Positions 23,060 through 35,221 of a stretch of DNA of 64,000 bases are shown here, piece by piece. Position numbers and translations under genes: made by a program. The notes under the pieces are model-generated. The model was not told where the DNA came from, searched no databases, and saw only the letters and a program-made list of their open reading frames with translations. Source of the DNA: Albugo candida (lineage: Eukaryota; Oomycota; Peronosporomycetes; Albuginales; Albuginaceae); assembly GCA_905220665.1 (NCBI GenBank), contig CAJNAR010000036.1:60772-124771 (forward strand), in the 5' to 3' direction. Every line of letters starts with the position of its first letter. Position 1 is the first letter of the stretch.

Positions 23060-25796
23060 ATCTCAGCACTCTCAGCACTCTCAGCAGTCTCTGTGAATGT
23101 CAATGGAATTTATAGAATTGGTAATTCGTTTATTAAACACGTCCTATAACAACCAGCTGGAATCATTTCAGTTTTATTACATTCAAAGCTGCAGCACGAA
23201 ATGTTTTTCAATGGCCACAACAGTGCTTTTCTGCGTTTAACACAGAATCGCAGTGGCGTTGTGCTGACAATCCTCCGTTTGGACTTTCCCGAGTTTATCA
23301 CAGCTGAAGAAGTTACCGAACGAAGTGTTGAAAATCAATATTTGGTTTTGCGTCTTCTCATGACGATGCACCGGTGCATATTCACAATGTTTATGCACCG
23401 GTGAGGGACGAGGAGAGAGTGCTCTCTTCGAACTATTGCTCACCAACAACTTCGAATCGACTGCAACACATATCGTATTTGATGATTCTAAAACTCCACT
23501 CGATCCAGCTGTAGATGCCCCGAGTGGACCAATTTGGCACGAATTAAGTCGATTAGCGTGTCTGGAATATCTTTTGCAATTGGGTGTGGTAGACGCTTGA
23601 TGAATCAAACATCCGACTTTCGTAATTAACAGAGTCATTTCCTCGCAAGGGGTGATTACATTTCATCGGCATATCCAAGTAGCTGTTTAGTATGGTGTAC
23701 AAAGACTATTTTTTCGATCACGGCATTCAGGAGATCGTCTCACACAAGAAGTAATCTTTGGGAACCCAACTCAATCCCCGTTGCAAGGATGTTGGACATA
23801 TTCAATGCGACTATTCAAATATCCCTAAGTTGTCGAAGAAATCAAATTAGAAGCGAACTCTGTGCTCGAACAGTTGCTGATAATTTCGAATTCCGTAAAA
23901 ATTTGGGGAAGTTGGAAGGCACAGAAGTTCGATATCGCACGTAAACCCCACTCAGTTACGTCGTTTTTTAGTTGATTCTACAATACTTGAGAAAATTCCG
24001 TCGAAACGAATGCCACATACAACAAGGATGAGAGCTTCGATCATCACGCGAAGAATATGCAGAACGCCTATAAGCACTTTATTGCCCTCCGATTGCTCTT
24101 TTCGTCGCGTGCCGATAGAAGATGTGACCAAAACATGTGGCACTGTGAGATCGAATCCAAGGAAAATTATTGACGAATTTCGAGATATTAGGGTGGTGGC
24201 ATGGGCTCTATAGATCAAAGAAAGAATCAGATGATCCATGTGAAAGAGATCAAAACGAGCTACTGTATTCTACTTTCTCTCAAGTCAGAACAGCAAAACC
24301 TTCTCCTAATTCTATCAGTAGTTACGAGACGCCGAAGTCATCAAGATCAAGCGGGGTAGTTCTCCTCCAGGTATCGATGGACTATCGGCTGCATTTTATG
24401 AGCTTGACACGGAAACTTTTGACGAGTTTCTGAAGATCGTGTTAGAATGGCAGCTGGAAAGAGGTATCTTACTTCGATCACAACGTCACTCGGCAATCAC
24501 CTTGCTGTACAAGAAAAGGTTACGAGGTGATTCTGGCAATTTTCGACCGATCACGCCATTATGCGTCGATGGGAAATGACGTTTAAAAGTAGTGGCGCAT
24601 CGATTGCAACGCATTTGTGCTAGGAAGGTTTATACATCACCACATTCGACATCTCCCCGACATACAAGACTTGGTCACTCCTCGTGGGAAAAAAGCGTAT
24701 GCGACTTTTCTCGACTTTCAGAAACCTTATGATCGAATCAATCGGACGTAAATGTTACGAGTAAAGGGCGTTGGAAAAAGTCTCATCGACTGGGTTCGTC
24801 TTCTTTACCCGTACAACAACACGAGGGCGCAGTTGATGCTTAATGGCAATATTGCACCGTCCATTACACCACAGCGTGATCCTCTCTCAACCTTACTTTT
24901 TCTGATGACGATCAAACCTTTGAGAAATTTACTTTGCCATCATGAAGAACAGGGTATTTGGATAAATGGCAAGACTGTCGCAACTGGATTAATGTTTTGC
25001 GAACGATTAGACATTGCTTACAGAAAAACCCAATGGTTCTTTGACGTAGCTCGAACTCGTTCAACTTTATTGGATCTGGTGCGAAGCTCAGCTTGATAAA
25101 ATCATTCTTGCTTTCGTTGAATCGGACACGGAGTGTCCTCGTAATTTAACTTTGGCCATAATGGATTTGGAGCATTCGGTCAAGTATTTGTGGACTCCGT
25201 TCGGCCAGGCACCAATTCATTCGCCGGCTATTTGAACTACTTTCGACAAGCGTTTTTATAATCGGTTTGGTGTATGGTTTTGACGGGCACGACGTGCCCG
25301 TGGTCGACTACTTCTTTTGCAGATAATGATTTTGTCATGTCTGTGGCATTGAACTATGCATGTGGACATACCAGCAGAGATTACTCAACAGCGGCAATTG
25401 ATGTTCAATCGATTGTGATTTCTCGGAACCACAAAAATGAAATCGAAGCACGTTCGTATAATCAGAACAGAGGTTTCATTTGTTCGTAGACAAGATGGTG
25501 GGCTAAAAAAAATTTGTTGGGGCGACTGAAGATTCACCGCATTAATATCCTCCAGTAGTTCGCATACGACGCGTCGAAAATTATTCCTGCGAATTGAACT
25601 ACTGCTTCGCTACTTATCCAATCTTCCTTTGGAAAAAACAAGCCGATGGATATATTCACCATTGCACCACATCGACGTGGGAAAATGGCTCTCAATGAGA
25701 AAGCAAATCGTTTTGGTAGAAACACGCATTTAAATGGGGCATCAGATGGATTGGAGCATTGCGATGTCAGATTGGAATGTTCTACAATGCTGTTAG
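23060..25796 (+). pseudogene. LINE-2 ORF2 remnant, endonuclease and reverse transcriptase
   Basis: Begins near ALSAVSVNVNGIYRIGN, matching LINE-1 NISALTVNVNGIHKNGH. 23,190-23,600 carries endonuclease text (MFFNGHNSAFLRLTQNRSG). 24,380-25,080 carries reverse transcriptase text (PPGIDGLSAAFYELDTETF, then VKGVGKSLIDWVRLLY). Stops and frameshifts occur throughout. The frame is cut at 25,796 by Copia-2 and resumes at 30,200. Confidence 0.85.
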
Positions 25797-25945
25797 TGTT
25801 GACAGGTGAGCAAAGACGTTTGCATTAAAAGAAAAGGTTGCCGAAACTGAGGTTTATTCTTAGAAAATCAAACTCCTATCAGTCGTTTAGACTAAGTACC
25901 AGGTGCGACTAGAAACCTAAAGCACATTCTCAAGTCCTTCCAGCA
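25797..25945 (-). repeat. Copia-2 3' LTR (149 bp)
   Basis: Direct repeat of 30090-30199. It carries about 40 bp after gagcaaagac that are absent from the other LTR. Confidence 0.88.
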
Positions 25946-26145
25946 CTCCTTCTTTCTAGTTGCACTTGAAATTTTGGTGTTGGAAACGCCTTTGTCTGCA
26001 AGTCGGCCATCATTTTTGATGTATGCACGTACCTTAGTGCGATAATTTGGTTGACCATGTTAGCTCCGACGATTTTAGTCGGACGTCGATATGCTTAGCC
26101 TTTACTGAAGTAGCTTCGTTGAGAAACTGACTGATATCCGCCTGG

Positions 26146-28767
26146 TTATCTATCCACAAGATCATTGGCTCCTTCAATTTTGATGTTCAACTCTTTTAAC
26201 AATTCATTTGCTCTAAGTAATTCTTTCGATGCTGCTACGAACTCCGCTTCCATCGTCGATAATGCCACTGAGTGCTGCTTTTTGCATGACCAGCTGATCG
26301 CCATTCCGTTCAAAATGAATGCTGTACCAGATACGCTCTTTCTCGTTTCCTCATCCATCGCATAAACAGTATCTGAAAACGCTTCTAGTGTGACTTCTCT
26401 GGGATTGGTGCATACTTCACCACCCGATTAGAGCTTTAAGACCTTTAGTACCCTTGAGATGCTTCACCACTCTCAAACCTAACGCCCAGTCAGCTGTTGT
26501 TGGTGCACGAGTACGTCTCGTCAGCTTGTGTATAGCGAAACTGATGTCTGGACGAGTGCAACGCGCAAATTATAAAAAACTTCCCGCCAAAGACTAAGAC
26601 TTCTTGATCGCTGGGTTATTGATTGAACGCATCTCCAAGCGGTCCGAATTTGTTGTTGTGCTATCGCTGTAATCTTGCCGGTAGACGTGAGGACCGGATG
26701 CGCTCAATGCAGACCCATTTTCGTTTTAATTCACATATGGACGGCTCCTGATCCAAAGAGTATCCATCTTCTTCGCTGTATTCGCTGTAACGAACTCGCA
26801 GTCTCAGGAGCTTGCTGGCGGGACCGAGATTCTTGATTGAAAGACTTGAAAGACAATCAAACATCGACTCGATTCTCAAAAGACTTGTCCCGGTTATCAG
26901 TATATCGTCGACATATAGCCACAAAGCCGTAATTCCATTCGTGACTTGGTCGTAATATAAACACAAGTCTGTGAGAATTTGCTCAAACCCTGCATCGCTC
27001 AGCTCTTCATGTAAAAGGTGACTCCATAGCCGTTCTGCTTGATTCAACCCAGATAGACTCTTTTGTAATCGCAGTACCACTTCATCATGACTTGTAACAC
27101 CGAGTGCATCCATATTTTGGAAACCGAAATGGCCATTCCTTGAGGCACGTGCAAGTTCAGGTCCAAGTTCTTTTCTGTTGGTGCCTTCTCATACGCGTTA
27201 GGTACGTCCCCATGCCTCGCTGGCATTCCCCAGATTCTCGCTAAAGCTAGTATGATCTTTGCTGTCTCTAAATCCATGACTGCTGCAAATGTCAGATCGT
27301 AGTTGGCTTCTAATACTTGTACGCTCACGCAGGCAACCATTCTAGCCTTGAACCGTTTCAAATTCCCGTTTGCGTCCGTTTTTTCTCTTGAATACCCACT
27401 TGGTATGTAAGGCTTTGATATCTTTGGTTCCGGTACCATCGCCCATGTTTGGGTTTCCTCCAGTAAGGCTGGTTCTGCTTCTGCAGCCTCCTTCCATTCG
27501 ACTTCCTTTACTGACTTCTTTGCTTGGTTGTACGTCTTTGGATACGGCCCAATAAGTACTGAAACGACCTCTCGAGCTGAAGCTTTGCCTCCTTTTCTTC
27601 TGATAACCATCTTGTTTCGTGGATCCTTCTTGTTGAGATTCGTTCATGTTCTTGTAGCAGTTGTGCTGATTCCCCTTTAACGTTATTAGACTCATTGGCT
27701 TTCACGTCAGCATCTGTTAAATCCTGTTGACGTCTCTTGGAATTTTAATTTCCATTTCTCCTTCCAACGTTGACCCAATATGTGAAATGTGTTGGGTATT
27801 AATGGCAGTCTTGATTCGGGTAGACAACACTATACCCTCTGGTTTTATCACATTTTCCGATGACAATGCTTCGTTCACTTCGCTTTGCGAGAGACTTTTT
27901 TCCACTCCAAACTTGAATCGAACAAGGTGGGCCGAATGTTACGACATCAACTAGACTTCTATCCTTCCCGGTCAGTACTTTCAGAGGGGGTTGTCTTCCT
28001 TCATTCGCTCTAGCTGGGCTTCTATTGATGATAGGCGTCGCAAATTCAGCGGCATCTACTAAAAAAAGATAGCGCCATGGAGCTCCAAATATCATAGACC
28101 GCACTAGTTTCATGACTTTCCTATGGATTCGTCCAGATTTACCAATCGATGCTTGGTTTTCGGCCTCACTGATTTGCCTTCGTACTCCCCCATCTTTGCA
28201 AAAAAGTTCGACATTTCTGTTTTCTGCGCCTCCATCAGTTTGTAGAACATGAATCTTGTAATCAAATCGCTTCCTGAAGTAAATCAGGAAATCTTCGAAC
28301 TTTATAGCTGCTTCACTCCTAGTCTGGCTAATAATACCCGACTATACTTCGATATGTAGTCGATGCGATGAAATCAGCCAAGTATCGATTTCCACGTCGG
28401 TCTAGAGGTATGATCGGCCCTTCAGATCACTGCATATGACTCCACCAACTCGTTCCGTTGGTGCGTTTATACCGATATCTTTTCGAGACTGTTTGTTCAT
28501 TGTTTGCTTGCTTTCCGCGCAAGTATCGCATTTCAATCGGTGATGGTCATCAATCTCGGTCCCTGATTCCGGAAGCTTTGTTGTACTCTTAATAGTACCG
28601 TAATTTAGAAGACCAAATCGTTGATGAAAGTGTAGAAGACTTCTCATCTTCTTGTTTGTTCTGTACACGGACTCAATTGAAGCGAGTATACCCATAACAC
28701 TTGATACGCGTTCTCGACCTTCTGTCTCAATAAGGAGATCGTTCTTGGCCATATTTACTTCGAACAC
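26146..28767 (-). pseudogene. Copia-2 integrase, reverse transcriptase and RNase H remnants
   Basis: From right to left: 28402-28767 holds pre-integrase and integrase start (LLHFHQRFGLLNYGTIKS, then CDTCAESKQTM); 27799-28113 the integrase end (NRSPARANEGRQPPLKVLTG); 27044-27610 the reverse transcriptase start (MVPEPKISKPYIPSG, then RHGDVPNAYEKA); 26661-27113 LWLYVDDILITGTSLLRIE; 26146-26358 RNase H (KQHSVALSTMEAEFVAAS). Frames shift between blocks. Confidence 0.88.
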
Positions 28768-28807
28768 GAACGCACTATCAGAAGTACGTTAAACAACTCT
28801 CGATCTG

Positions 28808-29566
28808 TCAGGTGGATACATCAACTTGCATCCCTCTGCCTTCAACTTTCCATACGAGACAAAGTTCCAAGGGAGGTGTTCCGAATATTGCACATCGTTT
28901 AAGAGAACATTCCTCGGTAACCCGTCGACTGTTGCGATAATCTTCGCCGATCCTGTCCATCTCATCTTCATTTCTTTCCCATTTGGAAGTATGCCTGATT
29001 CGTTGCACCTGTCGATGTATATCCGTTACGAGTTGCCTGCCGATTCCGTCTAGAATCCATACTGTCTTCGTTTGTTCCAGCGCAGTACTTTTGCATTTAA
29101 TCCCTAAAACGATGTCTTCATCGCTGATGGAGCTTTGATGCCGGCAATCCTTTTTCATATGTCCATTTTTCCCGCAATTGTAGCAGTTCATTCGCCTCTT
29201 CGGCTTCGATTCCCTTATCCCACCGATCCGGTCGCGAGTCCATTTATTTGGCCTTCTAGGTGCATCGCTGATATCTGAATCAATAAGCTGGGTAAATTGA
29301 CACATTTCCTCGGCTTGCCGTCTGGTGTCTTCCCTCATTATGTTGACACGGGCCATCAGAGCTTGTTTGGAATCAGGTCTTGCGTACTTGATAACGCTTT
29401 TCAGAGACATATCATCTGCATTATCGACTGCTTCACTCACTGACTGCCGACATGAATAGAAAATGCTCGCTCCAAGAACATCCACTCGGTTTTTTGCGGT
29501 AAAAAATCGTGTCGCGTGCGTTCTGGTGGTATTGGTCCGAAACACTTCGTTAATCCGGTCCATCAC
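28808..29566 (-). pseudogene. Copia-2 gag remnant with zinc knuckle
   Basis: A 252-codon frame with gag text (QALMARVNIMREDTRRQAEE) and a complete CX2CX4HX4C zinc knuckle, CYNCGKNGHMKKDCRH. The protease motif appears right after it as TVWILDGIGRQLV, where the usual D-S-G is changed to D-G-I. Upstream gag sequence to about 30,080 is broken. Confidence 0.82.
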
Positions 29567-30089
29567 TTCTTCAACGCTAGATCACTGTGTCACCATTGAG
29601 GTACTTGCTGCTCGTAATAAGTGAGCGCTTTGCCACTCAGATGCCGCCCTAGGCAGTCCAGCTTCACCTCTTCACTCCAAATACCGCCGGATGCTTGTTG
29701 GGCATGCGATAGTTTCCTTCCCGTCGAATGGCTGAATTGCGAGCTTCATATCCCTTTCTGACAAGAATCTGACTTGGTTGAGCCGTCCAGCGCATTCTGT
29801 TGCATCGCATAGACAAATCTTCTCTTAATCACGCTTTCACGATGCTGTATCGGTCGCATCTAGGGATGACATTTTCAAACCCTGTCCTTGGTTGCTTGGT
29901 CCGGCAAATACGCTTTCCGTACGCGCAGGTGGTGGTACGGGCGAGCCGACTCTCCGCTCGGTTTCGATCTTGTCCATTCGATTTCTGAGTGTCTCCAGCA
30001 GCAGCATCATTCGGTCCATCTTCGACTCATCTGATCCGTAGAATTATTCAATGGTCTTGGATGGTGGAATCTTCACTGGGCTCATAACC

Positions 30090-30199
30090 TGTTGGCAGGT
30101 GAGCGAAGACAATTAGAAAATCAGAATCCTAGCCAATCGTTTAGACTAAGTACCAAGTGCGACTAGAAACCTAAAGCACATTCTTGAGTCCTTCCAACA
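30090..30199 (-). repeat. Copia-2 5' LTR (110 bp)
   Basis: Starts tgttggcagg and ends tccttccaaca. Directly followed on the right by the gttag target duplication. Confidence 0.88.
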
Positions 30200-31265
30200 G
30201 TTAGTACTACATGAAATAATCGATGTGGCCTCACTGCGACCAAGAATTTTATTTTGATGCCGCTACTCGCAATCCGAGTACGCATACTTTATGGTACAAG
30301 CTTGGCATTGCGAATGAACCAAATCGGCCATTTCGAAAATCGTTTGCGACAGCTTTCGAGAGGCGAAGTGTTCGAGACTTTTTTCGAGATTACGATCATA
30401 ACAAGGCCAGCTTTCGTTGACATATATTACATCGAGGAAGAGCTGAATACGTCGGATATGGCTGAAGAAAAGTTACTGAGTCGACTTTACGATGAAGTCA
30501 CTCATATACTACAGCGTATACACACGACGATTGGTCTCGTCACTTGGATCCAACCAAATGCAAGTTGACGAACGTTTTATGTGGGAGTGCAAAGCTAAGA
30601 GAGGAAATTTTATTTCTCATCTGTTCCACGTCGTTAACTTTTACGAATCGTCTGGAATCAACCAAATTCATCCCATGTCAACGCATTGGTCATCACGGGA
30701 GACGTCGGACGCAATGAATAAAGAACGAGTTGAACATTTATGGATTTATAATCGTGTCTTACCAATGTTCTAAAATCTATGGTTTCGTCTGGCCTTTCGG
30801 ATGTTGGCAGTTCGATCTCGTTTCTATTTTTGAAAGACATTCAGCCCGACATCATACGGTGCGCGTAGCCTTCGTGTGGGTGGGTAAGTGGAATCCAATC
30901 AACTGAATCCAATGAACTCTTTTTTTAAAGTGCGATCACACAACGTATCAAATCATATCAGATTTATGGCTTCCAAGCGGTGACACTGAAGTTCTTCTGG
31001 ACGATCGGAAGCGTCTTTTGCTCGATCAGCGACCAGCAACACTTCAACCACTTTCCGTTATATACATCACGTTTAATGCGTTCGTTCGGTACTTTCGAAG
31101 GTAGTGTTACTATCAAGGCCAACGAATTCGGCTTAAAATGGTTTTGGATCAACTCGCAACTTAAGGATCATCTGATCATTGCTGCGGGTACTGCACCGGC
31201 AAGTGCCAGTGCAAGTGCCAGTGCAAGTGCGATCCTAGTCCCAGTTGGATGGCTTTGTTCAGCCT
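30200..31265 (+). pseudogene. LINE-2 ORF2 C-terminal remnant
   Basis: Resumes at the insertion point with YYMK then CGLTATKNFI-like text matching LINE-1 YYMEQPMWFHCDQKL. It continues with IANEPNRPFRKSFATAF (LINE-1 MVDEPHRTFRKTFATLF), EEELNTSDMAEEKLLSRLY and INQIHPMSTHWSSRETSDA. It ends near a short GCCAGTGCAAGT repeat at 31,190-31,230. Broken by several frame changes. Confidence 0.85.
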
Positions 31266-31503
31266 AGTGTGGCGCACGACAATTTGCAAAACACGGTACT
31301 TTTGGACAATTTTACAATTTTTACACGCTGGACACAGTCTCGTATTCTGACAGTTTTGACGCTACCGCAATACAGGTGTGTCAACGAGAAGACATAATAT
31401 CATCTCTCACGAAAGGTCTTTATATGTATAATTGTTATTCATGATAACCTAGGCAACTAGAGAAGTCGGTTAGCATAATCCTAATATTTGAGACACCTTC
31501 AAC

Positions 31504-32387
31504 TGCTGCACTCGTATGGTTCTTGTAGACTAGATTTGCGCTTTTATGGGGATCGCTGCGCTTTCGTTAAACCAAATAAAATATCGCTTTTTGGGCACTC
31601 TAAAATTGTCACATTTCAAGCGAGCTCCATTGTATGCGTATTTTGCATCTAAGAATTGTGAGTGCATGAACAGTTCTTCATTGCTAATTCTATTTTTTAC
31701 TTAATGTGCAAATCTTCGAAGAAAACTTCATGACGAAATCAGAAAAAGATCGTTCTTCTCGTAGCTCGTTGCGATGTCTCCCTCAACATAGCGCACGATG
31801 TAGTCAATGACGTACCTTCACATCGTAAGCAGAATTAGTTTGTGCTGGAATTATCTGTCGTTGTTCAATAAGGCAGATAACTCGAGATCAGTCTGGTGTA
31901 CGAATTATCTTTTCGAGATTGACTGATTGGGCCACAGAATTGATTGATACCAGACGAGATAACCCGATGATACAGTCGTCGGGCTTAACTCTATCGCTGA
32001 ACAATACTTTGAACACAACGCCATTGAGGACAAACTTAAAGTAACATCAACTTTCACACCGTTAATACTACAACATGAGACCTGCAAAAAGGGCTGTGAA
32101 AGGCTACCAATGGACACGCAAAGTAAATCAAAACGTGATGTTGCCAGGTACTATTCATACCCACAGACAAGCGTCTCCTCAGCATAATTTGTAGAGTATA
32201 GGAATATCCTTTGCGAACATAGCGATATTCTTGGATTGCTTTGCCTAATCACATCGAAGAGAAGATGCTCAAGTCATTTAGATTGGTTGTGGCCTTTTGA
32301 CAACTATCGCAGACTCTCAAAATTTGGTGCCCGTCAGGTCAATCAGTCAATTTAAGTTTTCTTGATTCTATCAGAGTGGCTTGATAG
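31504..32387. other. Upstream region of the PARP gene; unassigned open stretch
   Basis: A plus-strand frame at about 31,960-32,190 (SIAEQYFEHNAIEDKLKV) is open but not recognised. It could be an upstream PARP exon or chance. No clear WGR domain was found, so the 5' end of the PARP gene is unresolved. Confidence 0.35.
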
Positions 32388-33433
32388 ATCTGGCGTAAGC
32401 TTGCCTATATTTTGGAGCAACTTGCCACAAGAGTCGATGAGAAGAAAATCAACGAGTACAGCGTCCAGCTCATAGAGTTGTTACCAGAGTTAGAGTTTCT
32501 CTTTGATCGAATTGATTGTCTTTGCAAGGTCGGCTTTATATTGGATGCGTTGAAAAAGTATTTCAGCGCACCCAACACTACTTTTGAAGTCAATCGGATG
32601 GCATTAAGAAATTTCGTGGACGAATACTTCACACAGCTTCAGTGCGATTTACGACCGCTTTCGGAAAATAGTGTCGAATTCACACGTATCACTGACTACT
32701 GGAAACTGGGTCAGCCTTGTGAGGAGTGGAAAGTGGTGAATGCTTATCGAATTCGGAACAAGATAGAGAGTCGCGCATATTTAAAGCTCAACAATCGTAA
32801 GGTATCGACAGGATCGTAGCTGTTTCTTTATGATATGAACCTTACTTGTGATTGGTGGCAGCTTCTTTGGCATGCAAGTTCAGGAAATAATTGGGTTCCA
32901 ATATTTCGTTACGGACTTTGCATCGAGCGCGCAAACCTGGGCTTATATGGAGTAGGCGTTTATTTCGCGGATATGGTGCGTGATCAATTTTGCGTTCGAC
33001 AAGTCTGAAAGTTTACGGTTTTTGCTGTTTTGCTGTTGTGTTGCAGGCATGCAAATCGTTCAATTATAGTCATGATCTAGGATCGGTATCGAATCCGACC
33101 AGACTGTTGCTCTTATGTGAAGTTGCTTTAGGTCGAACAAAACGATTAAAAAAACCGGACCCGACTGCAGCCAACTATGTTAATGAACCACTACGACCTT
33201 CAGATAGATACAACAGCTGTTGCTCCAATGGGACATTTGCGAAGAATCTCGATGGAGTGGTGGATGAAAGCGGCGCAATTTGGCCGACAAGACAGTCTCA
33301 CAATGTTTTGAATGCAGAGCCTACAGAATACATTATTTACGATAATACGCAGGCTAAAATGCGTTATTTGGTGCAAATTGAGAAGGCATGGGACGAGGGT
33401 GTTTATAGCGGAATTGATGATTCCGAATACTAA
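32388..33433 (+). CDS. Poly(ADP-ribose) polymerase, regulatory and catalytic domains (5' end unresolved)
   Basis: Three exons, 32388-32801, 32862-32975 and 33047-33433, joined by GT-AG introns of 60 and 71 bp, give 304 in-frame codons. The intron boundaries are set by homology: NNRK joins LLWHASS, and VYFADM joins ACKSFNYS, as in PARP NRRLLWHGS and YFADMSSKSANYC. Exon 1 (AYILEQLATRVDE, then VDEYFTQLQCDLRPLSENS, then NAYRIRNKIESRAYLK) matches the helical regulatory domain and catalytic start. The H-Y-E triad is retained: H142 in LLWHAS, Y172 in GVYFADM, E270 in TEYIIYD. The enzyme would transfer ADP-ribose from NAD+ to proteins, probably in the nucleus after DNA damage. A splice acceptor (ttgatag) fits just before 32388. 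An upstream exon with start codon and DNA-sensing domain must exist but was not found. Its stop lies 83 bp from the convergent RWP-RK gene. Confidence 0.82.
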
Positions 33434-33516
33434 TCATTTATTAAATTTACTCATGTTATCTTGATTAAATTTTAATTTATACAGCGCCACTGATGTCATG
33501 GTCTGCTTCGTCCTAT

Positions 33517-34386
33517 TCACATCCGATAACTGCTGATCAATAGCGAGTTGATAGGTGGAAGCATGTTCCGTGTGGCTTCTATTGTGCATTGTGTCAACCC
33601 AAGTGGAGGCAGATATGACGAACTATTCCGACTAATGGAGGAGACTGGATCCGTGAGATACTTCAAGCGAGGTAACGTCGCTCGGTGTGAATGAGCGGCG
33701 TCTTCTTTTACTGAGCTATCATCTTGTTTTGTAGAATCCTTCGAACTGGAAGTTGAGGTTGGATCTGTTGAAACGTCCCGTCCAATTCGCTCTTCTTTGC
33801 CACGAGGATCATGAAGAAGTAGAATCAATTTCCATTTCAGTTTATCCAGCTGCTTTTTGTAGGTCTGTCGCTGTTCTTCACTCAAATGGGATGCAGCGTG
33901 CTCGAGTGATTCGATACTTTTGCGCAAACCAGTGATTTGTCGATGTGGCCATCGAGCAATTCCTAATTGTCGACATCGCTTTTTCAGTAATGTGACGCTA
34001 ATTCCAAATTGATCTGCAACGAGCACAATCGGTTGCTCAAAATACGGACGGAGATGTTTGATGGTGAGACTTCCACTCTTGGACCCAGCACTTGATTGCT
34101 GTTCCGAAGGACTTGTCATTTTTATTTGCTCCATAGAGGCCATCAGCCGCATATGTTGTCGGGATAGAAATCGTGCTGTCAATACTGATGATTTCGATGT
34201 TTGACGACATTTGTAGACGTTTGGATCGCAGTGCAACTGTACCAAGCATGACGATTTGGAGGATTCAGGCATTCGGTCCAAGTACCGCAGAGGGGACGAA
34301 TGAGCTTCTGATGAGAGATTTGTTGCGTCTAAATGTAGATTATTCCACCATGTGGGTGCTTGTGGTTGTTTCGTAGTGGATAGCAT
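33517..34386 (-). CDS. RWP-RK domain transcription factor
   Basis: 289-aa frame from an ATG, no intron. Residues about 105-158 form an RWP-RK DNA-binding domain: LTIKHLRPYFEQPIVLVADQ, then FGISVTLLKKRCRQLGI, then ARWPHRQI (the RWP-x-R-x-(I/L) signature at 145-150) and LRKSI. A helical stretch (residues about 160-195, LSEEQRQTYKKQLDKLKWKL) follows, then an acidic/Ser-rich tail. RWP-RK proteins are nuclear regulators known in plants, slime moulds and expanded in oomycetes. The target here is unknown. The gene is convergent with PARP and divergent from the Cys/His-repeat gene at 35222. Confidence 0.88.
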   Translation of the reverse strand: MLSTTKQPQAPTWWNNLHLDATNLSSEAHSSPLRYLDRMPESSKSSCLVQLHCDPNVYKCRQTSKSSVLTARFLSRQHMRLMASMEQIKMTSPSEQQSSAGSKSGSLTIKHLRPYFEQPIVLVADQFGISVTLLKKRCRQLGIARWPHRQITGLRKSIESLEHAASHLSEEQRQTYKKQLDKLKWKLILLLHDPRGKEERIGRDVSTDPTSTSSSKDSTKQDDSSVKEDAAHSHRATLPRLKYLTDPVSSISRNSSSYLPPLGLTQCTIEATRNMLPPINSLLISSYRM

Positions 34387-35221
34387 CTGGCTCTTTGGAT
34401 GTAACGGAGAAATAGGTTGTGCTTAGGCAGCGCTTATTGTGTATGTATGCGTATGTCCCGAAACTCCCTTTTGCGAGTCGAAAAAGTTGAGTGCCGAAGA
34501 ATGTAAATCCGAAAATGAATACATTTTGTAGACCAAATTGTATTAGATTTTGTGAAAGGACCTACTCGCTCTCGAGTAGCCTTTAAAGAAAGTCGCAATC
34601 GAGCTATTTGGACGCAAAATTCTCTAATGTAAAAACACCTTTCATTTCAATTTTACAAGTGAAATATATTGAATCAGAAACTCGCGGCAGAAAAAGATAC
34701 GAAGCAGCGGTGGAAACACTAAGGAATACAATAATGTAAAGAGCCAACAGGAGAAAAAACATGTACCAACGAGGTTTTCCTTCGTGACAAGAGCAACATC
34801 TGCATTGATTTTGATAAACCTGATTATGAACTTTTCGAATAATTATAGGTACGCCTGATCTCTCGGATCAGGAGCAGGAGAGAGCACACTGTTTGTTACC
34901 GTCATCTAATTGGCCGATAATCGGTCATCGACGATTGGTCAAAATCAGCGCGTTGGCAATGTCATTTTATACCATCGCTACCTTCTCACTACCTTCTTGC
35001 ACAACTGCAAGCGCATTAGTGACGCACGGTTTGCGGCTAGAAAAATGAGTCTGTATTTCCACATGTCGGTCTGCATCTTTAATTGACTTGAATGAAGTAT
35101 GTCCATCATGAGTAATTTTTGCTCAATCTGAACAATTCTCTCGCATAGCTATCATTCTTTTCATCACTCCAAATTCCAAAATTGTGAGAACCGGAAAGGT
35201 AAATCTGTATACTGAGCGAAA
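34387..35221. promoter_or_regulatory. Shared divergent promoter region
   Basis: 835 bp between the starts of the RWP-RK gene (minus) and the Cys/His-repeat gene (plus). It must hold both 5' regions. No confident core motif or RNA gene was recognised. Confidence 0.5.

Larger units (their letters stand above)
25797..30199 (-). mobile_element. Copia-2, LTR retrotransposon nested in LINE-2
   Basis: 4.4-kb minus-strand copia element with TG...CA direct LTRs at 25797-25945 and 30090-30199, bounded by the 5-bp target duplication gttag (25792-25796 and 30200-30204). Joining the flanks restores the LINE-2 reading seen in LINE-1 around 46.65 kb. The leader next to the right LTR reads ggttatgagcccag on the minus strand, in the primer-binding position. 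Gag with a zinc knuckle, integrase, reverse transcriptase and RNase H follow in copia order, but all are broken. Confidence 0.93.
20749..31503 (+). mobile_element. LINE-2, decayed non-LTR retrotransposon, interrupted by Copia-2
   Basis: The 5' end (gacttctcgatttgccgact) matches the 5' end of LINE-1 (minus strand at 52,203), and the 3' end (gagacaccttcaac) matches LINE-1's end at 45,164. The 10.75-kb span contains the 4.4-kb Copia-2 (25797-30199), leaving about 6.3 kb against 7.04 kb in LINE-1. Coding remnants follow LINE-1 in order: ORF1 about 21.0-22.8 kb, endonuclease 23.1-23.95 kb, reverse transcriptase 24.0-25.8 kb, then after Copia-2 the C-terminal region 30.2-31.26 kb. Many stops and deletions show it is older than LINE-1. 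No poly(A) tail; target duplications were not found. Confidence 0.88.

Noticed and set aside
32802..32861. In-frame TAG after NNRKVSTGS read as a PARP pseudogene lesion
   Set aside because: A 60-bp GT-AG intron exactly joins NNRK to LLWHASS, as in PARP proteins, and the next intron also restores homology.
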